From Alteromonadales bacterium alter-6D02 (GTDB lineage Bacteria > Pseudomonadota > Gammaproteobacteria > Enterobacterales > Psychrobiaceae), in the NCBI GenBank assembly GCA_002835545.1, contig PIZK01000014.1, forward strand, positions 186,001 through 250,000: a DNA stretch of 64,000 nt, read 5' to 3'. Position numbers and translations under genes: made by a program. Position 1 is the stretch's first letter. The number at the start of each line of letters is the position of its first letter. Under the pieces are notes generated by a model. It was not told the DNA's origin. It did not search any database and was given only the letters and a program-made list of their open reading frames with translations. Positions 40,038-49,238 of this stretch are shown piece by piece.

Positions 40038-40325
40038 TTATTTATAAATTGCCTCTTTTGCACTCCCGAGTTGAGCACTAGGGATGAACTGATCAGATAT
40101 TGTCATGATTGAATATAGGTTGTTTCGTAACTTATCTAGAGCTATTTCATTTGGGTCTAATGCAGTTTGTAATAGGTGAAGCGCCATGTCAGCCAAAAGT
40201 ACTCGTTGCTTTTCTTGCCACAGTTCATCACCTTGTTTTGCTGAAACATCGAGATAAGCCTGCTCCACAAGCTGATGCATTTGCCAGCTTTGTGCAATTA
40301 ACTGGCGCTTAAGTTCAGAGTCCAT
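40038..40325 (-). CDS. Small protein of unknown function, possibly Fur-controlled
   Basis: About 95 residues from the ATG at 40325, which has GAGG upstream; the longer frame to 40379 would run into the Fur box/promoter and is unlikely. Helical, no signal peptide (MDSELKRQLIAQSWQMHQLVEQA), with a conserved-looking LLADMALHLLQTALDP. No family recognised. The Fur box of the RyhB promoter (40384-40402) lies 59 bases upstream, so both divergent transcripts may be repressed by Fur with iron. Confidence 0.65.
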   Translation of the reverse strand: MDSELKRQLIAQSWQMHQLVEQAYLDVSAKQGDELWQEKQRVLLADMALHLLQTALDPNEIALDKLRNNLYSIMTISDQFIPSAQLGSAKEAIYK

Positions 40326-40368
40326 TTCGACCTCAGATAAAATAAATTGAAAATAATTGAAATAAGGA

Positions 40369-40402
40369 TTGACAAACACTAATGAGAATGATTATTATTA
40401 CC
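40369..40402 (+). promoter_or_regulatory. Promoter with Fur box for the RyhB-type RNA
   Basis: A -35 TTGACA (40369-40374) and a -10 TATTAT (40393-40398) are 18 bases apart. The Fur box at 40384-40402 (GAGAATGATTATTATTACC) matches 15 of 19 positions of the consensus GATAATGATAATCATTATC and covers the -10, so Fur-Fe(II) should block transcription. Confidence 0.85.
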
Positions 40403-40404
40403 AC

Positions 40405-40657
40405 ACGTTTTACGGAACGTATCTCCTGACAATGTATGACTTAATAATTTGCTATTTTATTAATACTCATTGTTTGAACAAAGGCTTACATAGATTTGTT
40501 CTTGTTTAGCTCGTAAAAGAATTGATGTTACAAACAGGCAATTATTATTAGCAACAATAATAATTAAACGCTTGCAGCAACAATGCTTTAACGGACTGAA
40601 TACACGACTATTGCTCACATTGCTATTTTACGGCCGCCTTGTGCGGCCGCTTTTTTT
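40405..40657 (+). ncRNA. ryhB: RyhB-type iron-responsive small RNA
   Basis: The 3' part carries the conserved RyhB pairing core: CACGACTATTGCTCACATTG (40603-40622), then CT, identical to the E. coli core except for one inserted T. A GC-rich terminator follows immediately (40631-40657), as in RyhB. With the start predicted from the promoter at 40393, the RNA is about 250 nt, longer than the 90-nt E. coli form but within the range known for Vibrio and Shewanella. RyhB works with Hfq to down-regulate mRNAs of iron-using proteins when iron is scarce. The 5' end is an estimate. Confidence 0.88.
40631..40657 (+). terminator. Terminator of the RyhB-type RNA
   Basis: CGGCCGC (40631-40637) pairs with GCGGCCG (40643-40649), loop CTTGT, then a T-run at 40651-40657. 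The T-rich tail also fits Hfq binding. Confidence 0.92.
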
Positions 40658-40738
40658 ATAGTGTCAATTCGGTTAACTATACTCACCTCAAACAAGGCCC
40701 TGAAGAAACACCGTCAGGAAGATAGATTAATGCACCGC

Positions 40739-41395
40739 TTATTCACACAGCCCCACTAACTCATTAATGGTTGCCTCAATTCCCACCGCGATTTCCGCTA
40801 TATTTTGTCCTAGCATATACGCAGGTGTCGTTAATACTCGATGATGTTGGTCATAAACAAAACTATCAACAGCACAATTAATATGCTTGCCACCCATTTG
40901 CATAATAGCATCGGCTGTTTCTTTATCATTACCGATAGTAAATTCAATATCCGCACCATAGATTTGCGGTAATAGTGCAGGTGCAATACAAAGATAAGCA
41001 GCAGGTTTTTTTAAATCTGCAAATTGCTTTGCGGCGACTAAGACATTTGCTTCAACGGCACAACCGCTTCCATTAACAGCAAAATCTGATAAGTTTTTGG
41101 CAGCACCAAAGCCGCCAGGAACCACTAAAGCCGAGAAGTTTTTAGCGTCCAACTGTGCAAGATCCTGAATGTCACCACGAGCAATTCGGGCAGCTTCGAC
41201 CAAGACATTACGCTGCTCTCCTTCGCTCACTTCACCTGTTAAGTGATTCACTACATGTAATTGATTAATATTGGGAGCAAAACACTGATAACTCACCCCA
41301 GCTTTTGCTAAAGCAAGTAAAGTTAAAACACTTTCATGTAACTCAGCACCATCGAACACCCCTGAGCCAGATAAGATAACCGCAATATTTTTCAT
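40739..41395 (-). CDS. elbB: ElbB, DJ-1/PfpI-like glyoxalase-type protein
   Basis: 218 residues from the ATG at 41395, preceded by AAAGGA; an ATG five codons earlier (41410) overlaps that site. ElbB pattern: AVILSGSGVFDGAELHE, ALVVPGGFGAAKNL, and LCIAPALLP with the nucleophile-elbow Cys. E. coli ElbB has glyoxalase activity and was historically linked to isoprenoid synthesis; the physiological role is unsettled. Divergent from polA across a 522-base gap. Confidence 0.93.
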   Translation of the reverse strand: MKNIAVILSGSGVFDGAELHESVLTLLALAKAGVSYQCFAPNINQLHVVNHLTGEVSEGEQRNVLVEAARIARGDIQDLAQLDAKNFSALVVPGGFGAAKNLSDFAVNGSGCAVEANVLVAAKQFADLKKPAAYLCIAPALLPQIYGADIEFTIGNDKETADAIMQMGGKHINCAVDSFVYDQHHRVLTTPAYMLGQNIAEIAVGIEATINELVGLCE

Positions 41396-41621
41396 TATTC
41401 CTTTACCCATTTTTGTTAAGTAATGCTAGTTTGCGATATATTGTTCATGATTAAAAGAAAATAATCATAATTAAAACTGGTAAAAATAATCCAATCTGGT
41501 AAATTAACGCTCCGGTCTGAAAGATGCCTTTAGTAAAGGTGAATAAAGACTAAAAAATAAGCATATTTTTACAATGTCTCATTGTAAAGTACCTCGGCAA
41601 AGCTCATGCCAGCTTATTTGA

Positions 41622-41764
41622 TTATCCACAAAACTGAGTCATATGGATGAATTTCAATCACTTCCATAATAAACAATTAAAAACAATCACTTACGAAGTC
41701 AAGTCGTAGCTTAAGTGATCTTGATTTAAATCAATTACTCATTTGCTACACAGAGTTATCCACA
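41622..41764. promoter_or_regulatory. Two DnaA boxes flanking an FNR-type site upstream of polA
   Basis: TTATCCACA occurs at 41622-41630 and 41756-41764, both perfect consensus and in the same orientation. Between them, TTGATTTAAATCAA (41721-41734) is a perfect FNR/EtrA palindrome. A plausible polA -10 (TATAAA, 41870-41875) lies nearer the gene. The rest of the elbB-polA gap shows no gene. Confidence 0.5.
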
Positions 41765-41917
41765 GAAATTTTATCATTTTAACCACCAAGTTAACCATTT
41801 TCCTTACTAAAATCCCGAAAGTTACTACAGAGTTAACTGACAAGGTTAAATCCCTCGTGCTAGCATGCGTATAAATTGGCTTGCTTTAGCCTCAACTAAC
41901 ACAATGACACAATCAAT

Positions 41918-44716
41918 ATGGCTACAATAAAAGAAAATCCTTTCGTTCTAGTAGATGGTTCATCTTACTTATTTCGCGCATTTTACGCGCCGCCACACTT
42001 AACCAACTCAAAAGGTGAAGCAACAGGTGCTGTTTATGGTGTGATCAATATGCTTCGCAGCCTGATTAATCAATATCAACCAAGCAATATGGTTGTTGTG
42101 TTTGATGCTAAAGGCCCAACATTCCGTAATGATATGTACAGTGAATATAAGGCAAATCGACCGCCGATGCCGGATGACTTACGCGGACAAATCGAACCTC
42201 TGCATAAGTTAATCAAAGCAATGGGCATTCCGCTTATTTCGGTTCCAGGCGTTGAAGCTGATGATGTCATAGGCACTCTAGCAACACAGGCAAGTAAGCA
42301 AGGCATCCACACCCTCATTAGTACGGGTGACAAGGATATGGCGCAATTAGTTGATGACAATGTCACCTTAATTAATACCATGACCAATACAGTGCTCGAT
42401 CGCGAAGGCGTTATTGAAAAATTTGGGGTGCCGCCAGAGCTTATAATCGATTTTCTTGGCTTAATGGGCGATAGCTCAGATAACATCCCTGGCGTACCTA
42501 AAGTTGGTGAAAAGACTGCATTAGGTATGCTCCAAGGCATAGGCAGTATCAATGAGATTTACCAAAACATTGATAAACTAGCCACACTTAGTTTCCGTGG
42601 AGCAAAAAGCATTGGCAAGCGGATGCTTGAACATGAAGAAATGGCAAGATTATCTTATCAACTCGCAACCATTAAGCTCGATGTCGAGTTGGAGGAAAGC
42701 TATAGCGATTTCACTATGGCTCCAGCAAACCAAGATCAATTAATTGAGTTGTTTGGCCAATTAGAGTTTAAGCGATGGCTATCTGAAGCACTTGATGGTG
42801 GTAATCCACTTGAAGTTAAAGCAAGTTCAGAATCGGGCAATAGCGAAACGACAGCCCCATCATCAGGTATTAACACCAAAGATTACCCGGTTATTTATAC
42901 ACTAGGTCAGCTGATTCAGTGGGTTAGAAAGTTAGAAAATGCTTCTCTATTTGCCTTTGACCTAGAAACCACCAGCCTTAACTATATGGAGGCTGAAATC
43001 GTCGGTATGTCATTTGCGATTAAAGAGCAAAATAGTGACGGTGATGATGAGTACCAAGCAGCTTACTTACCATTAGCCCATGATTATGAAGAAGCGCCAA
43101 AACAAATCGCGCTATCATTAGCTCTTGAGAAGTTAACACCGTTATTAGAAGATGCTTCGCAGCTTAAAGTGGGTCAAAACTTGAAGTATGACCGTAATGT
43201 ACTGGCTAATTACGATATTACCCTCAATGGTATTAGCCATGACACCATGTTGGAGTCTTATGTTTTAAATTCAACAGCGGTTAAACACAATATGGATGCA
43301 CTAGCGCTTAAATATTTAGGCCATAAGACTATCCATTTTGAAGACATTGCTGGCAAAGGTGCCAAACAGCTTACATTTAACCAAATAAAGATTGCTCAAG
43401 CGGCGCCTTACGCGGCTGAAGACGCTGATGTGACACTACGCCTACATGATAACTTAATGGCGAAACTTGAGGACGAAGGCAGCTTATTACCGTTATTTAA
43501 CGACATTGAAATGCCATTACTGCCTGTACTATCAGACATCGAACGCACTGGTGTATTGATCGATGATACTCAACTTTTTGAGCAAAGCGCTCAACTTGCT
43601 AAGCGTATTGAAGAGTTACAACAACAGGCTTGGTCAGTTGCTGGTGAAGAGTTTAATCTTGGTTCAACCAAACAATTACAAGACATCTTATTTAGTGATG
43701 AAAAGATGGCTCTGCCTGTGCTGAAGAAAACCCCCAAAGGCGCCCCTTCAACCAACGAAGAAGTGTTACACGAACTGGCTAATGATTATGAACTGCCACA
43801 GATCATCTTAGAATACCGTAGCCTGACTAAGCTAAAAACAACTTACACAGATAAGCTACCTTTAATGATAAACAAAGACACGGGCCGCGTTCATACCAGT
43901 TACCACCAAGCTGTGACCGCAACGGGGCGTTTATCATCAACCGATCCAAATCTACAGAATATTCCTATTAGAACCGACGAAGGTAAACGTATTCGTCAAG
44001 CATTTGTCGCTCCTGCGGGCTACAAAATAGTAGCTATCGATTATAGTCAAATTGAGCTGCGCATTATGGCTCATCTATCACAAGATAGCGGCCTATTAAC
44101 TGCTTTTGCCAATAACTTGGACATTCACAAAGCAACCGCATCTGAAGTGTTTAATACGCCATTTGAGGAAGTCACCGTTGATCAGCGTCGCAGCGCTAAA
44201 GCAGTCAACTTCGGCTTAATCTACGGCATGTCAGCGTTTGGACTAGCTAAACAACTAGATATTCCTCGAGGTCTGGCTCAGCAATATATTGATAGCTATT
44301 TCGACAAATATCCGGGTGTTTTACAATACATGGAAGATACCCGTGCTGTTGCAGCCGATAAGGGTTACGTTGAAACGCTAGATGGTCGTCGCCTTTATTT
44401 AGCTGATATCAATGCACGTAACGGTGCTCGACGCAAAGCGGCTGAACGTGCAGCGATTAATGCGCCAATGCAAGGTACTGCTGCTGACATCATTAAAAAG
44501 GCAATGCTCAAAGTGAGCCAATGGCTTAACGAACAGCCCGATGATTTAGCTAAAATGATCATGCAAGTTCACGATGAATTGGTCTTTGAAGTTAAAGAAG
44601 ATTGTGTTGAACAATTCTGTTTAGATGTTCAAGAAATTATGGCTCAAGCAGCCGATCTTGATGTTCCACTCATTGCTGAAGCTGGCGCTGGTGACAACTG
44701 GCAGCAAGCACATTAG
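41918..44716 (+). CDS. polA: DNA polymerase I
   Basis: 932 residues, full three-domain enzyme. The 5' nuclease (1 to about 290) shows [16 protein letters not shown] and [20 protein letters not shown]. The 3'-5' exonuclease begins near 330 with FDLETTSL, keeping the DxE metal site. The polymerase domain has Asp708 in DYSQIELR and Asp886 in [10 protein letters not shown], the two catalytic aspartates (705 and 882 in E. coli). Removes RNA primers and fills gaps in lagging-strand synthesis and repair. Monocistronic. Confidence 0.98.
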   Translation: MATIKENPFVLVDGSSYLFRAFYAPPHLTNSKGEATGAVYGVINMLRSLINQYQPSNMVVVFDAKGPTFRNDMYSEYKANRPPMPDDLRGQIEPLHKLIKAMGIPLISVPGVEADDVIGTLATQASKQGIHTLISTGDKDMAQLVDDNVTLINTMTNTVLDREGVIEKFGVPPELIIDFLGLMGDSSDNIPGVPKVGEKTALGMLQGIGSINEIYQNIDKLATLSFRGAKSIGKRMLEHEEMARLSYQLATIKLDVELEESYSDFTMAPANQDQLIELFGQLEFKRWLSEALDGGNPLEVKASSESGNSETTAPSSGINTKDYPVIYTLGQLIQWVRKLENASLFAFDLETTSLNYMEAEIVGMSFAIKEQNSDGDDEYQAAYLPLAHDYEEAPKQIALSLALEKLTPLLEDASQLKVGQNLKYDRNVLANYDITLNGISHDTMLESYVLNSTAVKHNMDALALKYLGHKTIHFEDIAGKGAKQLTFNQIKIAQAAPYAAEDADVTLRLHDNLMAKLEDEGSLLPLFNDIEMPLLPVLSDIERTGVLIDDTQLFEQSAQLAKRIEELQQQAWSVAGEEFNLGSTKQLQDILFSDEKMALPVLKKTPKGAPSTNEEVLHELANDYELPQIILEYRSLTKLKTTYTDKLPLMINKDTGRVHTSYHQAVTATGRLSSTDPNLQNIPIRTDEGKRIRQAFVAPAGYKIVAIDYSQIELRIMAHLSQDSGLLTAFANNLDIHKATASEVFNTPFEEVTVDQRRSAKAVNFGLIYGMSAFGLAKQLDIPRGLAQQYIDSYFDKYPGVLQYMEDTRAVAADKGYVETLDGRRLYLADINARNGARRKAAERAAINAPMQGTAADIIKKAMLKVSQWLNEQPDDLAKMIMQVHDELVFEVKEDCVEQFCLDVQEIMAQAADLDVPLIAEAGAGDNWQQAH

Positions 44717-44771
44717 TAAGGTAAAAATAAAAAAGATCTTTTTTCGATCTTTGATTGAACTATTGATGATT

Positions 44772-44854
44772 AGTAATGACTAACTATATGTAAGTTAGTT
44801 ATCTCTCTATCATTACTTTCCTTGTACCGAGCTTTATTAAGCTCGGTTTTTTTT
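44772..44854 (+). terminator. Structured region and terminator downstream of polA
   Basis: A terminator ACCGAGCTT (44826-44834) / AAGCTCGGT (44839-44847) with T to 44854 ends polA. Just before it, AGTAATGA (44772-44779) pairs with TCATTACT (44810-44817), enclosing ACTAACT (44779-44785) / AGTTAGT (44793-44799). The folded 80-base segment could be a stable mRNA end or a small RNA. Confidence 0.75.
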
Positions 44855-44949
44855 GTCTAAAATTCTCACTTTTCAGCACAAAAGTACGCCACAGGCCACT
44901 TTCAAGGATATTTTTCACAATTTTATTGTCTATACTAAGTGATGATAGC

Positions 44950-44990
44950 AATCTAAATTTTCAATCATGATAAAAAAATATCATCAGATT
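44950..44990 (+). promoter_or_regulatory. Leader hairpin upstream of the DUF3545 gene
   Basis: ATGATA (44967-44972) / TATCAT (44979-44984) nested in AATCT (44950-44954) / AGATT (44986-44990). A -10-like TATACT lies at 44931-44936, so the hairpin would be in a roughly 100-base 5' leader. The rest of the 327-base polA-DUF3545 gap holds only the polA terminator region. Confidence 0.4.
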
Positions 44991-45043
44991 AACATGGGTT
45001 GATATATAACAACGCTTGGCTGCGGCTAAGAAGAGAGGGTGAG

Positions 45044-45229
45044 ATGAGTAATTTGAACTACGACGGTGAGGATCTTGAACCATTCCTAAATTTAGACAAT
45101 GATGCATCAACTGAGAAAAAAAAAGCCACTCGCAATGCAAAACGGCGTGAAGTACGCCAACGAATTGATGAACTAGAAGCAGAACGCGAATTAAGAAGGG
45201 AGCTCAGTGACGAATGGGATGACATCTAA
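45044..45229 (+). CDS. DUF3545 family small protein
   Basis: 61 residues from the ATG at 45044, preceded by GAGAGGGTGAG, an excellent ribosome site; the longer frame from a TTG at 44999 is rejected. Highly charged: an acidic start (YDGEDLEPFLNLDND) then a basic helix (KKKATRNAKRREVRQRIDELEAE). It matches the short uncharacterised DUF3545 proteins of Shewanella and relatives. Function unknown. Confidence 0.8.
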   Translation: MSNLNYDGEDLEPFLNLDNDASTEKKKATRNAKRREVRQRIDELEAERELRRELSDEWDDI

Positions 45230-45267
45230 GCACAAAAGCACTTTCCCATAATAGATAATTAGCAGCA

Positions 45268-45306
45268 AAGTAAGTCGCTTTTTCTTCTACCTAAAACGAC
45301 TTACTT
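45268..45306. repeat. Convergent hairpin between DUF3545 and epmA
   Basis: AAGTAAGTCG (45268-45277) and CGACTTACTT (45297-45306) form a perfect 10-bp inverted repeat with a 19-base loop. No T-run, so termination is uncertain. Confidence 0.5.
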
Positions 45307-45336
45307 GCTCTGAGCATTACACTATCAACAATACCC

Positions 45337-46302
45337 TTAGCATCTCGTCACATCAAAGCTGAGCACTTCATTGATGTGAGCTTTATTCAATGCAAGCATC
45401 ACAAGTCGATCAACCCCTAAGGCCACACCAGCACAATCCGGTAATCCAGCACTAAGTGCGTTAATTAAGTGATGATCAATAGGCTGTTCTATTAAACCTT
45501 GCTGTTGACGCTGTAAGTTATCGGCCTCAAATCGGGCTAATTGCTCTGTCGGATCTTGGAGTTCATGAAAACCATTAGCTAACTCAATACCTCGATAATA
45601 AAATTCGAAACGACGGGCAACACGTAAGTCTTTTGGCTCAAGTCGCGCTAGTGCAGCTTGTGATGCAGGGAAATGGTAAATCGCCATTGGACGCGTTAAG
45701 CCAATCTTCGGCTCAATCACGAAACAAAACAATACTTGCAGTAAAGTATCTTTATCTTGTTCTGTTGCAACAAAGTCACCTAAATCATGAGCTAAAGCCA
45801 GCGCGCGTAATTGTTCTATATCAGCAGTTAGCGGGTCGACGTTAAGGTACTGCAAAAAAACCTGCTGATAGGACATAACTTCACAAGGCACTGTTTCTAA
45901 AATAGATTGTAATAGCTGATCAACCTCATCAATAAGTGCCAAATGATCATAGTCCGGCTGATACCATTCAAGCATCGTAAACTCAGGATTGTGATAACGG
46001 CCTGACTCTTCGTTTCTAAACGACTTATTGATTTGATATATCGCACCACTGCCAGCGCAAAGTAAGCGTTTCATATGGAATTCTGGCGATGTTTGAAGAT
46101 AAAGCTTTTGCCCATTCGCAAACCCGGGGCCAACAAAGGTTGTATCAAAGGTGTGTAGGTGCACATCAGTCACTGTCGCTTGTGACATCGCTGGCGTATC
46201 GACCTCGAGCACGTCCCTTTGTACGAAGAATTGCCTAATCTTTGCTAATACCTTTGCTCTTTGTCGTAATGCTTCGATAGACGCACTGGGTTGCCAGCTC
46301 AT
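45337..46302 (-). CDS. epmA: EF-P beta-lysine ligase EpmA (GenX/PoxA/YjeA)
   Basis: 321 residues from the ATG at 46302 (TAGGAG upstream). A class II lysyl-tRNA synthetase-like catalytic core without the anticodon-binding domain: motif 2 [20 protein letters not shown] and motif 3 [12 protein letters not shown]. It attaches (R)-beta-lysine to Lys34 of EF-P. The neighbouring efp and epmB genes complete the pathway. A terminator for efp stands just before its ribosome site. Confidence 0.97.
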   Translation of the reverse strand: MSWQPSASIEALRQRAKVLAKIRQFFVQRDVLEVDTPAMSQATVTDVHLHTFDTTFVGPGFANGQKLYLQTSPEFHMKRLLCAGSGAIYQINKSFRNEESGRYHNPEFTMLEWYQPDYDHLALIDEVDQLLQSILETVPCEVMSYQQVFLQYLNVDPLTADIEQLRALALAHDLGDFVATEQDKDTLLQVLFCFVIEPKIGLTRPMAIYHFPASQAALARLEPKDLRVARRFEFYYRGIELANGFHELQDPTEQLARFEADNLQRQQQGLIEQPIDHHLINALSAGLPDCAGVALGVDRLVMLALNKAHINEVLSFDVTRC

Positions 46303-46321
46303 TAATTTACTCCTAGAAAAC

Positions 46322-46352
46322 AAAAATCCGCTATCAAAGATAACGGATTTTA
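46322..46352 (-). terminator. Terminator of efp, immediately upstream of epmA
   Basis: AAAATCCG (46323-46330) pairs with CGGATTTT (46344-46351), extended by TATC/GATA inside. On the minus strand T-rich sequence follows, ending only about 20 bases before the epmA start. Confidence 0.75.
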
Positions 46353-46394
46353 ACAGTGTTTAATTTCACCTACAGGTTAAAGTATATTGGTCAA

Positions 46395-46964
46395 TTACTT
46401 GCTTACGCGAGAAACGTATTCACCTGTGCGCGTATCAACTTTAATGACTTCACCAATTTGAATAAATAGTGGAACACGAACAACAGCACCTGTTGAAAGC
46501 GTCGCAGGTTTACCGCCCGTACCAGCAGTATCACCTTTTAGACCAGGATCGGTTTCAGTGACTTCTAATTCAACAAAGTTTGGTGGCGTTACCGTAATTG
46601 GGTTGCCGTTCCATAAAGTGATAATACAAACATCTTGCTCTACTAGCCACTTAACAGCATCAGCAACAGCCGCTTCTTCTGCGGCAATTTGCTCAAAGGT
46701 ATCGTTGTTCATGAAATGCCAAAACTCACCATCAGCATATAAATAAGCTAAATCACATTCCATAACATCAGCAACTTCAAAAGTTTCACCTGACTTAATC
46801 GTCTTTTCTAGCACTTTACCAGAAATCAATTTACGAATTTTTACGCGGTTAAATGCTTGACCTTTACCCGGTTTAACCGTTTCATTTTCAATGATGTTAC
46901 TTGGCTCACCATCAAACATTAATTTTAAACCATTCTTAAATTCATTCGTGCTAACTGTAGCCAT
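46395..46964 (-). CDS. efp: Elongation factor P
   Basis: 189 residues, three-domain EF-P. The modified residue is Lys34 in the KPGKGQAF loop, as in E. coli, which is the EpmA/EpmB type rather than the rhamnosyl-arginine type. C-terminus GEYVSRVSK. It enters stalled ribosomes and promotes peptide-bond formation at polyproline stretches. Divergent from epmB and upstream of epmA. Confidence 0.98.
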   Translation of the reverse strand: MATVSTNEFKNGLKLMFDGEPSNIIENETVKPGKGQAFNRVKIRKLISGKVLEKTIKSGETFEVADVMECDLAYLYADGEFWHFMNNDTFEQIAAEEAAVADAVKWLVEQDVCIITLWNGNPITVTPPNFVELEVTETDPGLKGDTAGTGGKPATLSTGAVVRVPLFIQIGEVIKVDTRTGEYVSRVSK

Positions 46965-47132
46965 GACTTCCTCGTTTTATTATCAGAGCCACAGGCTCTA
47001 TCTATATTTTAAAATTAAATCATTGTAAAAGTGTGTTCTAGCCTTACAGCCATAGCGATAAATTGCTATAGTCTCACTCATTACAAATTCTATTAGTCGA
47101 TTCTACCTGATTAATCGCCAATCTAAAAATAA

Positions 47133-48164
47133 ATGCCGCAGATAGTCACTCAAAATATAATCCCACATCAAATATCTTGGCAAAAAGAACTTGCTCAGGC
47201 ATTCAATGATCCTATAAAACTGCTCGATTACTTAAACATCGATAAAGAAAAGTATAGTGACTCTTTTGCTGCGCGTAAGTTATTTCCGTTGCGAGTGCCT
47301 GTACCATTTGTCCACCGCATGGAACGTGGCAATGCTGATGATCCCTTATTAAAACAAGTGATGACCGCGCGCGAAGAATTTTTCGAGCAGCAAGGTTTTA
47401 GTGACGACCCGTTAAAAGAGCAACAGCCACCACTTCCTGGTTTATTGCACAAGTACGATAATCGTGTGCTATTAATGCTACGCACCGCTTGTGCAATTAA
47501 TTGTCGCTATTGTTTTCGTCGACATTTTCCATATCAAGACAATAGCTTAAGTAAAGCACGTATCGTTGAAATTGTTGACTATATCGAGCAACGACCACAG
47601 ATTAATGAAGTGATCCTTTCAGGTGGAGATCCTCTGATGGCCAATGATCAACATATCACTGAGCTTTTTAATCATTTAGAACCGATAAAGCATGTAACGC
47701 GCATTCGCATTCATACACGCTTACCCATCGTTATTCCATCTCGTATCACAAATGAATTGTTATCACTGTTTAAGCAAACACGATTTAATGTGGTAATGGT
47801 AATGCATATCAACCATGCCAACGAAATTGATCTCGATATTAAAGATATAGCAAATAGGCTTAAGAGCCATCATGTTACGCTGCTTAATCAAGCCGTTTTA
47901 CTACACAAGATTAATGATAATTTAACTGCTCAAGTTAATTTAAGTGAGTCATTATTTGATGCTGGGATTATGCCTTACTACCTTCATTTATTAGATAAGG
48001 TAACGGGAGCGAGTCACTTTGATACGGACGAACAAGCAGCAATAAAGCTGATGCACCAACTCTATCAGCAACTACCAGGTTTTCTAGTACCGAAGTTAGT
48101 TCGTGAAATAGGTGGAGAAGCGCACAAAACCCCTATCGATCTTGGGCTCATGCCTGATCTATAA
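47133..48164 (+). CDS. epmB: EF-P lysine 2,3-aminomutase EpmB
   Basis: 343 residues. Radical SAM cluster CAINCRYC with Cys120, Cys124 and Cys127. Other features are SGGDPLMANDQHI and the late PKLVREIGGE segment holding PLP-related residues. It converts (S)-alpha-lysine to (R)-beta-lysine for EF-P modification. Divergent from efp with a 168-base shared promoter region, the standard arrangement. Confidence 0.97.
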   Translation: MPQIVTQNIIPHQISWQKELAQAFNDPIKLLDYLNIDKEKYSDSFAARKLFPLRVPVPFVHRMERGNADDPLLKQVMTAREEFFEQQGFSDDPLKEQQPPLPGLLHKYDNRVLLMLRTACAINCRYCFRRHFPYQDNSLSKARIVEIVDYIEQRPQINEVILSGGDPLMANDQHITELFNHLEPIKHVTRIRIHTRLPIVIPSRITNELLSLFKQTRFNVVMVMHINHANEIDLDIKDIANRLKSHHVTLLNQAVLLHKINDNLTAQVNLSESLFDAGIMPYYLHLLDKVTGASHFDTDEQAAIKLMHQLYQQLPGFLVPKLVREIGGEAHKTPIDLGLMPDL

Positions 48165-48204
48165 TAGTCTTAAAATTTAATTAACCAAATATTTAGAGAG
48201 TCGC

Positions 48205-48534
48205 ATGTCACATAGCCCACTTTTTGCCGCTTTAACGGAAAATATTCGCCTAATCTATCGTCAGTCAATCGACGCAGATAAAGCAATTGATGAGTTACGC
48301 CAACAGGATATGGCCAAATTTAGTGCCATTTTTGATGAGCAGCAAGGTTTTAAAACAAAAGCTAACCGTTTTACCCCTTATGCAGAAGAGTTAGGTAATG
48401 ACTTAGTTGCTTTGCAACAAGCAGAAAGTGATGATGTCCCGACACTAGTGCAGCCGCTAGTTGCAAAAATTGAAATACAATTGCAGCTGCTCCAAGTGTT
48501 TAAAAGCAATTTAAAAAGCAAACCAAAGAAATAA
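48205..48534 (+). CDS. Small helical protein, possibly PriC-like
   Basis: 109 residues, no signal peptide, mostly helix. The segment FDEQQGFKTKANRFTPYAEELGNDLVALQ loosely resembles the N-terminal part of primosomal protein PriC (FDR.LF.T...), but it is far shorter and the similarity is weak, so no name is given. It follows epmB by 40 bases and ends inside the first unit of a 20-bp tandem repeat, the stop codon being part of the repeat. Confidence 0.65.
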   Translation: MSHSPLFAALTENIRLIYRQSIDADKAIDELRQQDMAKFSAIFDEQQGFKTKANRFTPYAEELGNDLVALQQAESDDVPTLVQPLVAKIEIQLQLLQVFKSNLKSKPKK

Positions 48535-48590
48535 GGGACTTATTCTCTCAATAAGGGACTTATTCTCACAATAAGGGACTTATTCTCACA
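48531..48590 (+). repeat. Three tandem 20-bp palindromic repeats
   Basis: Units at 48531-48550, 48551-48570 and 48571-48590, core ATAAGGGACTTATTCTC; units 2 and 3 are identical and unit 1 differs at one base. Each contains the dyad AATAAG-GGA-CTTATT. The first overlaps the stop codon of the preceding gene. Confidence 0.95.
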
Positions 48591-48613
48591 ATAATTCGTT
48601 ATTTATTGGTTAG

Positions 48614-48639
48614 CTTGCGGCATTATGCCGCAAGTTTTT
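48614..48639 (+). terminator. Terminator overlapping the stop codon of the convergent gene
   Basis: CTTGCGGCAT (48614-48623) pairs with ATGCCGCAAG (48625-48634), then TTTTT to 48639 on the plus strand. It probably ends epmB and the following small gene. The hairpin spans the end of the opposite gene. Confidence 0.8.
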
Positions 48640-49039
48640 GCCCTTTACGCATCGAAAATGCTTTCATAATTTGTTGCTGACGTTCAACTAAATTACTGCT
48701 GATAAAGCATAAACGGCTACCGGTTTTTTGCTGCTCTAAAATACCAGGAATTTGTTGCGCCATGATCTCGTCATCATCGCTCAAGGCATATAATTGCACT
48801 TCGTCGCCAGGAATAGAGCATAGAGCTTCATAAGCACCAGTACCAACAGGTGTTAAGTTGATATCGTTTTCTACGATCTCGCCACCAGCTAGCGCACAGT
48901 AAATTTCTTCACCAGAAAACTCACTTTTAATTACCATATACTGCACTTCTTCTTGGTAATCTAAACCTAAGCTATTTAGAACAAGACGGTTTGTTTCTGC
49001 ACTTGCGTGCGCATTCGTTGCCATTTCACTTTTAAACAT
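48623..49039 (-). CDS. Conserved-looking cytoplasmic protein of unknown function
   Basis: 138 residues from the ATG at 49039, with AAGGA 10 bases upstream. A frame extending to 49192 has a hydrophobic, AT-rich N-terminus without a ribosome site and is judged non-coding there. The body is acidic (LDYQEEVQYMVIKSEFSGEEIY; YALSDDDEIMAQQ) and the C-terminus basic (MRKGQKLAA). No family is recognised. Confidence 0.7.
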   Translation of the reverse strand: MFKSEMATNAHASAETNRLVLNSLGLDYQEEVQYMVIKSEFSGEEIYCALAGGEIVENDINLTPVGTGAYEALCSIPGDEVQLYALSDDDEIMAQQIPGILEQQKTGSRLCFISSNLVERQQQIMKAFSMRKGQKLAA

Positions 49040-49238
49040 AACGTTATTCCTTATTACTAGTGCCAGAAAGCTGTTATAAACACTGGCAATACTTAATGAA
49101 TTTATAATCATTAAATATAAAGCAATATCAATGCCAAAAGTTAGACTTATAGTATCTTCATGATAATTATATATATTAATAATCAGAAGCAATGGTCAAA
49201 TATCCGCAACGATCCTATAGCGGCAAAAAGATCCTTTT

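Noticed and set aside
41622-41764. Replication origin
   Set aside because: Only two DnaA boxes, no AT-rich repeat tract, and none of dnaA, dnaN, mnmG or parAB adjoin.
44717-45043. Spot 42 (spf) RNA gene after polA
   Set aside because: The conserved spf 5' sequence is not present; only stems and terminators are seen.
48531-48590. CRISPR array
   Set aside because: Units are directly abutting with no spacers, only three copies, and no cas genes are nearby.
49040-49192. Longer N-terminus for the 48623-49039 gene
   Set aside because: The added part is AT-rich and hydrophobic with no ribosome site, while AAGGA precedes the ATG at 49039.
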